From Brasilonema angustatum HA4187-MV1 (GTDB taxonomy: Bacteria; Cyanobacteriota; Cyanobacteriia; Cyanobacteriales; Nostocaceae), in contig JAHHGV010000016.1 in the NCBI GenBank assembly GCA_019359695.1, forward strand, positions 1 through 64,000: a stretch of 64,000 nucleotides of DNA. Direction: 5' to 3'. The translations under genes and the position numbers were made by a program. Positions 32,290-42,622 of this stretch are shown here, piece by piece. Numbering within the stretch: position 1 is the stretch's first letter; every line of letters begins with the position of its first letter. The notes under the pieces were generated by a model, which was not told the DNA's origin, ran no database searches, and saw only the letters and a program-made list of their open reading frames with translations.

Positions 32290-32320
32290 TAAGCTGGGTT
32301 TAGTTGTTTAACCCAGCTTA
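32290..32320 (+). terminator. Hairpin after dps, probable terminator
   Basis: TAAGCTGGGTT-tagttgttt-AACCCAGCTTA, 11-bp perfect stem. Confidence 0.6.
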
Positions 32321-32751
32321 TCTGTTAGGATACGCTTCGCTCAATCCAACCTGTAAATATAGATCATGGTTAAGTGAAAAGAAAATTATTTAGCAGTATC
32401 TTTTTGGTAAGTACGGCACTTTTCAGTGCGTACTTTTCATTTTCTCTGTACATATTTTAAGATTGAGATAGTTAAAAAACAGGTGCAACAAGGCAAATCT
32501 AAAGAAATAAATTTTTTGTGATTTTGTAAACATCGCCGTTGTAACCTAGTATTCAACCATACTTAACTGGAATATTGATTCACGAAATCCTTAGTTTTTC
32601 GAGCAATAAAGAATAATCATTTCAGTAGTATTGCCACTAAAGAGAAAGTTTGTCCATGCTCCCGCTTTTGGAACCAGAATCGATGACTGGTAGCCAATAA
32701 AGGTGCTTAATGTTTTTGCTGCAATCAATCATCAAAATGGAGAAAAAACTT

Positions 32752-33468
32752 ATGGCTTCCAATACCAAAACTCACCTCATTCATGATCGAAATTCACGCG
32801 GTCAAACCAAAATAGGTTGGCTCGACAGTTACCACACATTTTCCTTTGGTAATTTTTACGATCCAAATCGTATGGGATTTCGTTCTCTACGAGTAATCAA
32901 CGATGACCGCGTTGTTCCCGGTGCTGGTTTTGGGACACATGGACACCGCGATATGGAAATCCTGACTTATGTTCTAGAAGGAGCAGTAGAACATAAAGAC
33001 AGCTTAGGGAATGGTTCAGTCATACTTCCGGGTGAAGCGCAAATTATGAGCGCTGGTACTGGTATTATGCACAGCGAATATAATCCTTCTGAAACTGAGC
33101 CAGTCCACCTTCTGCAAATTTGGATTCTTCCCAACAAACAAGGATTGCAACCTAGGTATGAACAAAAAGCATTTTCAGTTGAAGAAAAACGTGGAAAACT
33201 GCGTTTAATTGGTGCTAAAGATGGACGTGATGGTGCTGTCAAAATTTATCAAGATGTTGACTTATACACATCTATTTTGGAACCTGGTGACGTTATCAAC
33301 TATCACCTGAAACCGAATCGTTATGCCTGGTTGCAAATAGCTCAAGGTATCGCCACTTTGAATGGAGAAGAACTCAGAGCAGGTGATGGCGTGCAAATAA
33401 GTGGCGAAGAACAACTCGAAATTAGCACCAACATCAGTGCAGAAATCTTACTTTTCGATTTGGCGTGA
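32752..33468 (+). CDS. Pirin family protein
   Basis: DSYHTFSFGNFYDPNRMGFRSLRVINDDRVVPGAGFGTHGHRDMEILTYVLEG...MSAGTGIMHSEYN. Confidence 0.95.
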   Translation: MASNTKTHLIHDRNSRGQTKIGWLDSYHTFSFGNFYDPNRMGFRSLRVINDDRVVPGAGFGTHGHRDMEILTYVLEGAVEHKDSLGNGSVILPGEAQIMSAGTGIMHSEYNPSETEPVHLLQIWILPNKQGLQPRYEQKAFSVEEKRGKLRLIGAKDGRDGAVKIYQDVDLYTSILEPGDVINYHLKPNRYAWLQIAQGIATLNGEELRAGDGVQISGEEQLEISTNISAEILLFDLA

Positions 33469-33545
33469 GAGCTACCTGGCTGGAAAAATTAATTTTTTTT
33501 CAGTGCTAGATCATTCTCTATAATTTTCTAAGGACATAAAAGATT

Positions 33546-33584
33546 TTAATCTTGCTCCTAGGTGAAACCTAGGAGCAAGATTAA
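33546..33584. terminator. Perfect 17-bp hairpin between pirin and SDR genes
   Basis: TTAATCTTGCTCCTAGG-tgaaa-CCTAGGAGCAAGATTAA. Confidence 0.55.
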
Positions 33585-33617
33585 TGTTTAGTAAAAGTTA
33601 AGTAAAGGAAAGAATTT

Positions 33618-34358
33618 ATGGCACCTCTTTCAGAGAAAATAGCAATCGTTACAGGATCATCACGAGGAATTGGACGTGCGATCGCACTCAAATTAGCTGA
33701 TAACGGTGCATCAGTTGTGGTGAACTATGCAGGTAATGCAAACAAAGCAGAGGAAGTTGTTGCAGAAATTGAAAACCTTGGAGTAAAAGCAATTGCAGTC
33801 CAAGCCGATGTGAGCAAAGTGACTGATATTCAGCGACTTTTTGAGCAGACAATTGAACGTTTTGGCAAAGTCGATATTTTAGTAAACAACGCTGGTATTC
33901 CCTTATATAAGCTACTTGTTGACGTCACAGAAGAAGACTTCGACAAGATTTTTGCCATTAATGTCAAAGGCACTTATTTTGCTTGTCAACAAGCTGCACA
34001 GCACATGGTAGACGGCGGACGCATTATCAATCTTTCTTCATCAACAACGGTTATGATGATGCCAACTTATAGTGCGTATGTGGCAACCAAAGGTGCGGTT
34101 GAACAAATCACAAGAATTGTGGCAAAAGAGTTAGGAGGACGAGGTATCACAGTTAATGTAATCTCTCCTGGTCCAACTGATACAGAACTGTTCACAGAAG
34201 GTAAAACAGAAGAACAAATAAATCGTATTTCTCAAATGGCAGCTTTGGGACGACTAGGACAAGTGCAAGACATCGCCGATGTCGTGGCGTTTGTTGCTAG
34301 CGATGAAGCGCGGTGGATAACTGGGCAAAATATTCGCGTTAACGGCGGTGCAGCTTAA
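33618..34358 (+). CDS. SDR family oxidoreductase
   Basis: IAIVTGSSRGIGRAIALKL, NNAGIP, YSAYVATKGAVEQ, TGQNIRVNGGAA. Confidence 0.95.
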   Translation: MAPLSEKIAIVTGSSRGIGRAIALKLADNGASVVVNYAGNANKAEEVVAEIENLGVKAIAVQADVSKVTDIQRLFEQTIERFGKVDILVNNAGIPLYKLLVDVTEEDFDKIFAINVKGTYFACQQAAQHMVDGGRIINLSSSTTVMMMPTYSAYVATKGAVEQITRIVAKELGGRGITVNVISPGPTDTELFTEGKTEEQINRISQMAALGRLGQVQDIADVVAFVASDEARWITGQNIRVNGGAA

Positions 34359-34741
34359 GATAGCAGGCAAGAACAAGATTAACAATTGTCTTGAGTAGCG
34401 CTTGTGAATCTGCCTGTGAGGGGAAGGTATAAGTAGGTCGGTGTTGAAAATTGTCGTTATGACAAGGCAGGAGGCACAGGGCAGGAGGCAGAAGAGAAGA
34501 GCTTTTTGGGCAACTTTACTTTCCGTTATATACTTCGGTTTTTTTGCGCCGTTCTACTTAGCACTTTCAAAGCTGCTAGTATATGAGTGACTTGTGGGCG
34601 TTCGCAGAGCATGTCCCTTTGGGAGTGGTGGAATCCCAGTTGGCAGCGATTACAGCAGATTGCGCGAAACCTTGTGGTTGGCGTCTAGATTCCCCTCCTT
34701 TCGCTACGGACAAGCGATCTTATATTTATTTAGATAGACCC

Positions 34742-35321
34742 ATCTAGCTTGAAAATAAGGAGTGTTAGCGCAGCGAGCCGTAGCCTGGGAGAAAGAATAT
34801 TTTCATTCATTCTGGTGAGGCAGTGCGTTGGGGAGCCAGTACTTGATGAGGGTTTCCCGACATAGGTATATGGTGAGACAGCGCTGCAGGAGGGTCTCCC
34901 GCAGCGCTGGACTCACCGTAAGGCGTGGCGTTAGCCATAGGGCGTCCAGGTTTCCCGACTTGTAGACGCCGGAGGCGGTGAGGGGGTCGCAGTCTTGGAC
35001 GCCACTTGCTTTATGCCGGGAGATCGGTCCACGGCAGTGGCTCCGTTTCCCGTCGATTGCGAACCCCCGTTCTTCGCAGCGTGACCGTTCGGTACGGGGC
35101 CGTGCCCGATAGGCGAAGCCGTGGCGTTAGCCATAGGGCTCAGGTCATCCCCGGAGGGCTTCCCGATAGTCCTCCGGGGAGAACCTTCGGTTCCGCTAGC
35201 CCCTAAGGGGGCGCTGCGCAAACGCTAACGCCAGAGCCGGCACGAGGGATACCCTCCCGCAGCGCTAGACTCACCGTAAGGCGTGGCGTCAGCCATAGGG
35301 TGTACGCAGTTCATGATGGCT
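34742..35321. repeat. Composite GC-rich palindromic repeat element (copy B)
   Basis: Same terminal sequences as 7461-8030; module GTGGCGTTAGCCATAGGG (or GTCAGCC) repeated three times; GTGAGACAGCGCT..GGAGGGTCTCCC palindromic core. Confidence 0.7.
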
Positions 35322-35785
35322 ACTTATTGTAATTGCAGAACTTTGGAATTTACGTATGTTATGTATATAAAGACGCAGTTTTCAAGGGTGGTGTCAGCCA
35401 AAGTCATGACTTGACCGTGCTTAGTTTCGAAGATGACACTCGGTGTCTTTTAAGGAGATATGGGGATAACAGAGGGCAGTTTGCATGCAACAGGGTGAAC
35501 CTCTCGAACCCAGTGGCTCCTTGGGACTTAAAATTGTTTTCGTCAGTCATAGCAAGATTAAAACATTTTTCGCAAGAACTGAAAAGACAATATGGAAAAC
35601 TTATGTGTAAGCTTATTTATAGCATTGTCCTTTGGATAGATTAAACAACTAGACGGAAGAAGTACATTTAAATAAATTACTAAGTGGTCTCTGTAAGAGC
35701 CTGATATTAGCTAAGCAATTTTTATATCAAGGCTTGAATTCTGATTGAGTTGTATGATTATTTATTGTTAGGTGCTCTGTAAGTC

Positions 35786-37162
35786 ATGAAATCTCCTGAG
35801 CCTCAAACTCATTTTGAAGATAACCGTCAAGAAACAGAATTAGAAAAGCCACCCCGCAGACAGCGAAGGTGGCTTTGGTTATTGTTAGCCCTACTACTAG
35901 TAGGGGGAGGTTTTGCACTTTGGCGTTGGCTGGCTCCTCAAAACAAAGCACCCGCAACTGCTAACGCTCAACCGCCAGCAACAAGAGTCAAAATATCTAC
36001 AGTACAAGCTGGGATGATTGAGGATAGTGAAAAGTACCTTGCTACCGTAGAATCGCGCCGCTCGGTGACTCTTCAGCCCAGAATTGAAGGTCAAGTGTCA
36101 CAAGTATTTGTCAAATACGGAGATTCAGTGATTGCAGGAACTCCGATTATCCAAGTAGATGCTAGACAGCAACAAGCAGCTGTCGGTAGTGTGAACGCTG
36201 CTGCTGAGGTATCTCAGTCACAGGTGGAAAATGCTCGTGCTACGCTCAGATCCTTAGAAGCTGAACGGTTGTCTAAACTAGCTGATCTGAAGTTGAATCA
36301 GCAAGACTACGAAAGGTATACCGATTTGGCGTCTCAAGGAGCAGTGTCTCGACAAACGAGTGAGCAGTATACCAACAAACTGGCAACATCACAAGCTGCT
36401 GTCCGTCAAATTGAAGCCCAGATTAGAGCACAACAAGCTACCATTAGCCAATCTGAAAAATCTTTAAAGGAAGCACAAGCTAATATTAGACAACAACAAG
36501 TCCAACTTCAGTACTACAAAATTACTGCTCCCTTTGCTGGCACAGTTGGAAATATACCCGTAAAAGTTGGTGATTTTGTAAATACTTCTACACAATTAGT
36601 TACTATTACTCAAAACCAATCTTTAGAATTGAATATTTCTGTGCCTGTTGAGCGAGGAACTCAACTACGTAAAGGAACACCAGTAGAAGTGATGGATGCA
36701 CAAGGCAAAAGTATAGGGATGAGCCGTGTATTTTTTGTCGCTCCAAAAGCTAGTGACAATAGTCAATCTTTACTTGTTAAAGTGCTATATGACAATTCTG
36801 AAAATCAATTACGTACGGATCAGATTGCTTACGCAAGAGTGATCTGGAGTCAGCGCCCAGGAGTATTGATTCCAGCAACAGCAGTGACTAACTTGGCGGG
36901 AGAAACTTTTGTTTTTGTAGCAGTTCCAGCACCATCAAAACCTCGTCAAGGAGAAAAACCTCAAGGAAATCAACAAGGAGAAAAACCTCAGGGAAATCAA
37001 CAAGGAGCATTTCAACTAGTAGCTAAGCAAAAACGGGTGAAATTAGGCAACATTACAGGTAACAACTACCAAGTTATTCAAGGATTAGAGCCAGGAGACA
37101 GAATCATTGTCTCAGGGCTGCTCAATCTTAGAGATGGCGTTCCCGTTATTCCTGAGTCTTAG
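35786..37162 (+). CDS. RND efflux transporter periplasmic adaptor (HlyD/AcrA-like) subunit
   Basis: TM anchor WLWLLLALLLVGGGFALWRWL, RIEGQVSQVFVKYGDSVIAGTPIIQVDARQQQAAV lipoyl domain, YYKITAPFAGTVGNIPVKVGDFV. Confidence 0.93.
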   Translation: MKSPEPQTHFEDNRQETELEKPPRRQRRWLWLLLALLLVGGGFALWRWLAPQNKAPATANAQPPATRVKISTVQAGMIEDSEKYLATVESRRSVTLQPRIEGQVSQVFVKYGDSVIAGTPIIQVDARQQQAAVGSVNAAAEVSQSQVENARATLRSLEAERLSKLADLKLNQQDYERYTDLASQGAVSRQTSEQYTNKLATSQAAVRQIEAQIRAQQATISQSEKSLKEAQANIRQQQVQLQYYKITAPFAGTVGNIPVKVGDFVNTSTQLVTITQNQSLELNISVPVERGTQLRKGTPVEVMDAQGKSIGMSRVFFVAPKASDNSQSLLVKVLYDNSENQLRTDQIAYARVIWSQRPGVLIPATAVTNLAGETFVFVAVPAPSKPRQGEKPQGNQQGEKPQGNQQGAFQLVAKQKRVKLGNITGNNYQVIQGLEPGDRIIVSGLLNLRDGVPVIPES

Positions 37163-37252
37163 GAATAGAAACAAGGGGACAAATCAATTCAAAATTGCGT
37201 ATGGAACAGCGGCACGCTTTGCGCTCAGGATCTATCACGAAGTCAAGGAGCT

Positions 37253-37280
37253 AATTCCAAATTCCAAATTCCAAATTCCA
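37253..37280. repeat. STRR heptanucleotide repeat (AATTCCA)x4 with inverted tail
   Basis: Four direct AATTCCA copies followed by AATTTGGAATT. Confidence 0.8.
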
Positions 37281-37344
37281 AATTTGGAATTTCTGCCCAC
37301 TTCCCCTACTCCCTGTTGTGCAATTTACCATTCCCCCATGACTT

Positions 37345-40300
37345 ATGTTCGTTGACTTTTTTATCAAGCGACCAGTCTTCACCAGTGTCTGCGCTATTCT
37401 TATTTTGCTAGTTGGCGCAGTTAGCATCCCGACACTACCCACGGCACAGTATCCAGAAATCAGCCCAGTTCAAGTTAACGTTACTGCAAACTACGTCGGA
37501 GCCAGTGCTGAAGTCGTAGAAAACACGGTTACGACTGTCTTAGAGCGGCAAATCAACGGGGTCGAGGGCTTGAAGTACATGACTTCGAGTAGCAGTAACA
37601 ATGGCACCAGTACGATTACAGTCACATTTGACGCGTCCCGTAATAAAGATATTGCAGCAGTCGATGTGCAAAATCGGGTATCGCTGGCTCAACCGCAGTT
37701 GCCACAACCGGTACAGCAAACTGGGGTTACTGTTAGCAAGCAGTCCTCTAATATTTTGTTGGCAATAGGTTTGTACAGTGAAAAAAATGAGTTCAACAAC
37801 GTATTTTTAAGCAACTACGCTGACCTTTACATAGTAGATGCTCTCAAAAGAATTAATGGTGTGAGTGAAGCGCGGATTTTTGGTGAACGCCGCTATGCTA
37901 TGCGTCTGTGGCTCGATCCCAACCGCCTTGCCAGTCGCAACCTCACTGCCCAAGATGTGATTGATGCCCTCAATGAACAAAACATACAGGTAGGTGCTGG
38001 GCAAATTGGTCAACAGCCGGCTCCAAAAGACCAAACGTATCAAATAGACCTGCAAGCACTCAGCAGACTCAAGGAACCGTCCGAATTTGAGGACATGGTT
38101 CTCAAAACAGATCAAAATGGGACGCTGATCAAGCTCAAAGATGTCGGTCGAGCAGAACTGGGAGCAGAAAACTATAACTCATTCCTACGGTTTAGAGCTA
38201 AAGAGGGTGTAGGTATCGGTATATTTCCGACTCCAGGAAGTAATGCTTTGGATGTTGCGAAGGCAATCAAAACCGAAATCGCGCAACTTGCTCAAGACTT
38301 TCCCCCAGGGTTGGACTACCAGATCGCGTTTGATACCACCTTATTTGTGGAGGCATCTCTTTCCGAAGTATTCAAAACGCTGTTTGAGGCAATTGTCCTT
38401 GTAGTTATAGTCATTTTTATCTTCTTACAGAACTGGCGCACTACTCTGATTCCCGTCATTGTCATTCCCCTAACATTAATTGGCACCTTTGCCTTTGTTA
38501 AGGTTTTTGGGTTTTCAATCAACACCTTGACGATGTTTGGTTTGACTTTAGCCACTGGGCTGGTGGTTGATGACGCGATTATCGTAGTTGAGGACGTCAC
38601 TCGCCTGATGGAAGATGAAAAAATGTCAGCGGAGCAAGCAGCCTCCGCAGCAATGGGTGAACTTTTTGGAGCGCTGATCGCCACTTCCTTGGTGCTAATG
38701 GCAGTTTTTGTTCCCGTTGCTTTCTTTCCAGGCTCTACAGGGCAAATTTATCGCCAATTCGCTTTAACAATCGCATTTTCGATTGCAATTTCTACTTTTC
38801 TTGCTCTTACTCTAACTCCTTCCCTTTCAGCTTTGTTACTGCGTCCAGGGCAAAAACCGGGCGGTGTGCTGGGGTGGGTATTTACAAAGTTTAATAACTT
38901 AATTAATTGGACGCGTAGAAAGTATGAGCGAACTCTCTACCGCTTAACTCGTATTACAGCAATTATAGTGTTGCTGTTTATCCTGTCTTTAGGCTTAACC
39001 GGGTGGCTCTACACCCGCGTACCTCAGGCTTTTCTTCCCGAGGAAGACCAAGGCTATTTCATCACCATTATTCAAGGTCCTGAGGGAGTTTCGCTCAATT
39101 ACACCAGTAAAGTCATGAGTCAGGTAGAAGCAGAAATTCTCAAATTACCTGAAGTTATAGGGACTTTCGCGATTGGTGGGTTTGGCTTTAGTGGTAGCAC
39201 TGCCAATAGTGGTGCAATTTTTACAACACTTAAACCTTGGGACGAGCGCCATGAGGCTAGCCAGTCTGCACAGGGAATTATCAAAAATTTGGCAGCCAAG
39301 TTCTCAACGATTACAGAAGCAAGAGTTTTGCCAGTTAATCCGCCAGCAATTCAAGGTTTAGGCAGTTTTGGTGGTTTCCAATTTGAGCTACAAGATAGAA
39401 AAGGCAATAGTGGCTTAAATACCATGCTGCAAGTTATGGGTCAGTTACTCCAACGGGGCAATCAAACACCAGGATTGCAAGCTGTATTTAGCACTTTTTC
39501 TGCAAGTACCCCTCAACTTTTGATTGAAGTAGACCGCAACAAAGCTAAGGCGCTGCAAGTCAACATCTCAGATATCTTTAATACCCTACAGAGTTACTTG
39601 GGTTCGCGCTACGTCAACGATTTTAATTATCTCCAAAGAACTTACCGAGTGTATGTTCAAGCTGATACTCAGTTTCGCTCAAATCCTGCAGATATTGGTT
39701 CATTGTATGTCCGTTCTTCTGCCAATAATCAAAGTTCTACCAATAGTCAAAGTTCCACCAATAGTCAAAGTTCCGCCAACAATCAAATGATTCCTTTGAG
39801 CAATTTGGTAAAAGTGACTGCAAATACCGGGGCGCAAACAATTAATCACTATAACTTGTTCCGCTCAATTGAAATCAATGGTGCAGCCGCTCCTGGTTTT
39901 AGCTCAGGGCAATCAATTCAAGCGATGCAGCAAGTGGCAAAGGAGGTTTTACCAGCAGGCTTTGGTTATGAATGGTCAGGAGTTGCTGCTGAAGAGCAAC
40001 AGTCCGGTGGTCAAGCCCCTCTGATTTTCGCCTTAGGACTTGTGTTTGTATTCCTAGTGCTGGCGGCTCAGTATGAGAACTATGTTGATCCTTTGATTAT
40101 TATGCTCGCAGTCCCTCTGGCTATCTTGGGAGCACTGTCAGCACAGTCGTTGCGGGGTCTAGCCAATGATGTCTATTGTCAGATCGGTTTAGTGATGCTG
40201 ATTGGTTTGGCAAGTAAAAACGCAATTTTGATTGTAGAGTTCGCCAACCAACTACGCGACCAGGGGCTTTCGATTACCAAAGCAGCAATCCAGGCTTCAC

Positions 40301-40575
40301 AAGAACGCTTACGACCAATTCTCATGACTTCCTTTGCTTTTATTCTGGGTATTGAGCCATTAGTTTTTCCAGAAGGAGCTGGGGCAGCTAGTCGAAAATC
40401 CCTTGGTACTGCTGTTGTTGGTGGGATGCTTGTCTCCACTTTCTTAAGTCTGTTTATTGTGCCAATTCTGTACATAGTGATTGGAAACATTCGCGCTCGC
40501 CTGACACGACGTCGTAATTCTCAACAGCCACAGCCCGTTGAAGATGGCAGAGTTCCTAGTGAAACCCATCGGTAA
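37345..40575 (+). CDS. RND efflux permease (AcrB/HAE1 family)
   Basis: MFVDFFIKRPVFTSVCAILILLVGAVSIPTLPTAQYPEI; DDAIIVVEDVTRLM; 1076 aa; adjacent to the MFP gene. Confidence 0.96.
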   Translation: MFVDFFIKRPVFTSVCAILILLVGAVSIPTLPTAQYPEISPVQVNVTANYVGASAEVVENTVTTVLERQINGVEGLKYMTSSSSNNGTSTITVTFDASRNKDIAAVDVQNRVSLAQPQLPQPVQQTGVTVSKQSSNILLAIGLYSEKNEFNNVFLSNYADLYIVDALKRINGVSEARIFGERRYAMRLWLDPNRLASRNLTAQDVIDALNEQNIQVGAGQIGQQPAPKDQTYQIDLQALSRLKEPSEFEDMVLKTDQNGTLIKLKDVGRAELGAENYNSFLRFRAKEGVGIGIFPTPGSNALDVAKAIKTEIAQLAQDFPPGLDYQIAFDTTLFVEASLSEVFKTLFEAIVLVVIVIFIFLQNWRTTLIPVIVIPLTLIGTFAFVKVFGFSINTLTMFGLTLATGLVVDDAIIVVEDVTRLMEDEKMSAEQAASAAMGELFGALIATSLVLMAVFVPVAFFPGSTGQIYRQFALTIAFSIAISTFLALTLTPSLSALLLRPGQKPGGVLGWVFTKFNNLINWTRRKYERTLYRLTRITAIIVLLFILSLGLTGWLYTRVPQAFLPEEDQGYFITIIQGPEGVSLNYTSKVMSQVEAEILKLPEVIGTFAIGGFGFSGSTANSGAIFTTLKPWDERHEASQSAQGIIKNLAAKFSTITEARVLPVNPPAIQGLGSFGGFQFELQDRKGNSGLNTMLQVMGQLLQRGNQTPGLQAVFSTFSASTPQLLIEVDRNKAKALQVNISDIFNTLQSYLGSRYVNDFNYLQRTYRVYVQADTQFRSNPADIGSLYVRSSANNQSSTNSQSSTNSQSSANNQMIPLSNLVKVTANTGAQTINHYNLFRSIEINGAAAPGFSSGQSIQAMQQVAKEVLPAGFGYEWSGVAAEEQQSGGQAPLIFALGLVFVFLVLAAQYENYVDPLIIMLAVPLAILGALSAQSLRGLANDVYCQIGLVMLIGLASKNAILIVEFANQLRDQGLSITKAAIQASQERLRPILMTSFAFILGIEPLVFPEGAGAASRKSLGTAVVGGMLVSTFLSLFIVPILYIVIGNIRARLTRRRNSQQPQPVEDGRVPSETHR

Positions 40576-40585
40576 ATTGACTCAG

Positions 40586-40616
40586 TAGGTGGGACGTACC
40601 CCACCTATTTTTTTTG
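40586..40616 (+). terminator. Rho-independent terminator of the RND operon
   Basis: TAGGTGGG-acgtac-CCCACCTA followed by T-run. Confidence 0.85.
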
Positions 40617-40649
40617 TAAATCATAGGACTTACGCAAAAACTCTTCCAC

Positions 40650-41128
<479 letters not shown>

Positions 41129-41378
41129 TGTAGAAAAATCCTATGCCCTTTGGGCAGGCTGCGCTATCAGAAGTGGGTATAAAGCCCACCAAAAAAAAAG
41201 ATTTGTATCGAGACGCGCAGCGCAAGATACAAGGCGTCCTTGTTTCAATCCCACGTTTTTAAGCGTCGGTTCCCTACACCCCTTTGAACTTAATCGTGTG
41301 ATCAAACTGGCGATGACGATCGCCAAATTTTGACTGGAAAACTTTTTGACGTTCTTTCCAAGCAGGAGGAGGATACGT

Positions 41379-42092
41379 ATGAATTCACAATTTCAAGGAA
41401 AATACGCCCTGGTTACTGGCGGGAATAAGGGCATTGGTTTTGCTATTTGCAAAGGACTGCTGCAATGTGGGTTTGAGGTGATTGTTGCAGCGCGATGGCT
41501 CGATAAAGCCAAAGCAGCCGCAGAGAAATTACAATCTATCAACTCGAAAGTGCGCGTCGTCGAACTTGATATTGCAGACGACCAAAGCATTGACCAAGCT
41601 GTCAAGCAGTTAAGTCAGGAAATCCCTCAACTGGACGTGCTGGTCAATAACGCAGGTATTTATCCTGACGAAGGCGTGAACATTCTCACTATTTCCCGTG
41701 AGTTGCTAAATCAGACAATGAACACCAATGCTTTTGGAACGATTCGCACCAGCCAAGCATTCTTACCCCTACTAGAAAAGGCATCTCAAGCCCGTATCAT
41801 CAATCTTTCCAGTGGCTACGGACAGTTGAATGGACTTTCTTTTGATGTTCCCAGTTATTGCTTGTCTAAACTCACCCTCAATGGCGCAACAATTATGTTG
41901 GCGGATGCCTTGCAAGCAAAAGGCATAGCAGTTTACGCTATGAACCCTGGCTGGGTAAAAACAGATATGGGCGGTGCTTCCGCTCCCCGTTCCCCGGAAC
42001 AAGGGGCTGACACTGCTATTTGGCTTGCAACCGAAGCTTCAGCAAATTTAAGTGGGAAGTTCTTCGGCGAACGCAAGGAGATTTCCTATTGA
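41379..42092 (+). CDS. SDR family oxidoreductase
   Basis: KYALVTGGNKGIGFAICKGLLQ, LVNNAGIYPDEG, YCLSKLTLNGATIMLADAL. Confidence 0.95.
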   Translation: MNSQFQGKYALVTGGNKGIGFAICKGLLQCGFEVIVAARWLDKAKAAAEKLQSINSKVRVVELDIADDQSIDQAVKQLSQEIPQLDVLVNNAGIYPDEGVNILTISRELLNQTMNTNAFGTIRTSQAFLPLLEKASQARIINLSSGYGQLNGLSFDVPSYCLSKLTLNGATIMLADALQAKGIAVYAMNPGWVKTDMGGASAPRSPEQGADTAIWLATEASANLSGKFFGERKEISY

Positions 42093-42181
42093 TAACCATC
42101 ATATTGCAATTGTCATCAATAATTAATAAAGGAATAGAACCGCAAAAATACAAAGGCCGAAAGAAAAGAGGTACAAAGTTT

Positions 42182-42577
42182 ATGAAAGTTAGTAAATCAT
42201 ACACAAGATTGCTTGTAAAAGATTGGAAGGCTTGTTTCTTGTTCTACAAAGATGTCATCGAATTTGATGTTGCTGTAAAAGATGAAGAAGCCGGATATGC
42301 TGAGTTTAAAGCCGGAGATATGAGACTTGCCGTATCAAAGCGGCAAGAAATGGCACAAATGATTCACAATGCAGAAAAGCCTGCCCATGCAGAATGTCAA
42401 GATACCGTAGTATTAGTTTTTACTGTGCATGATTTAGAGGAGGAATATCAACGACTCAAACACAAAGGGGTGCAATTTAGTGTAACGCCGATGAATAATC
42501 CCTACTACGGAATGAAAACAGCTTATCTTCGAGATCCAGATGGAACCTTAATTGGTTTATACGAGTATCTTGTGTGA
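42182..42577 (+). CDS. VOC (glyoxalase/bleomycin resistance) family protein
   Basis: YTRLLVKDWKACFLFYKDVIEF...GMKTAYLRDPDGTLIGLYEYL. Confidence 0.9.
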   Translation: MKVSKSYTRLLVKDWKACFLFYKDVIEFDVAVKDEEAGYAEFKAGDMRLAVSKRQEMAQMIHNAEKPAHAECQDTVVLVFTVHDLEEEYQRLKHKGVQFSVTPMNNPYYGMKTAYLRDPDGTLIGLYEYLV

Positions 42578-42622
42578 TATATAAAAAAGCAACTATCTAA
42601 AAATGGAGGTCACCAAAGCGCT

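Noticed and set aside
34931-35221. 96-aa minus and 66-aa plus ORFs
   Set aside because: Translations of composite repeat element B, not credible proteins.
35333-35644. 103-aa plus-strand ORF
   Set aside because: No recognisable family, starts at the edge of repeat element B, and composition is not convincingly coding.
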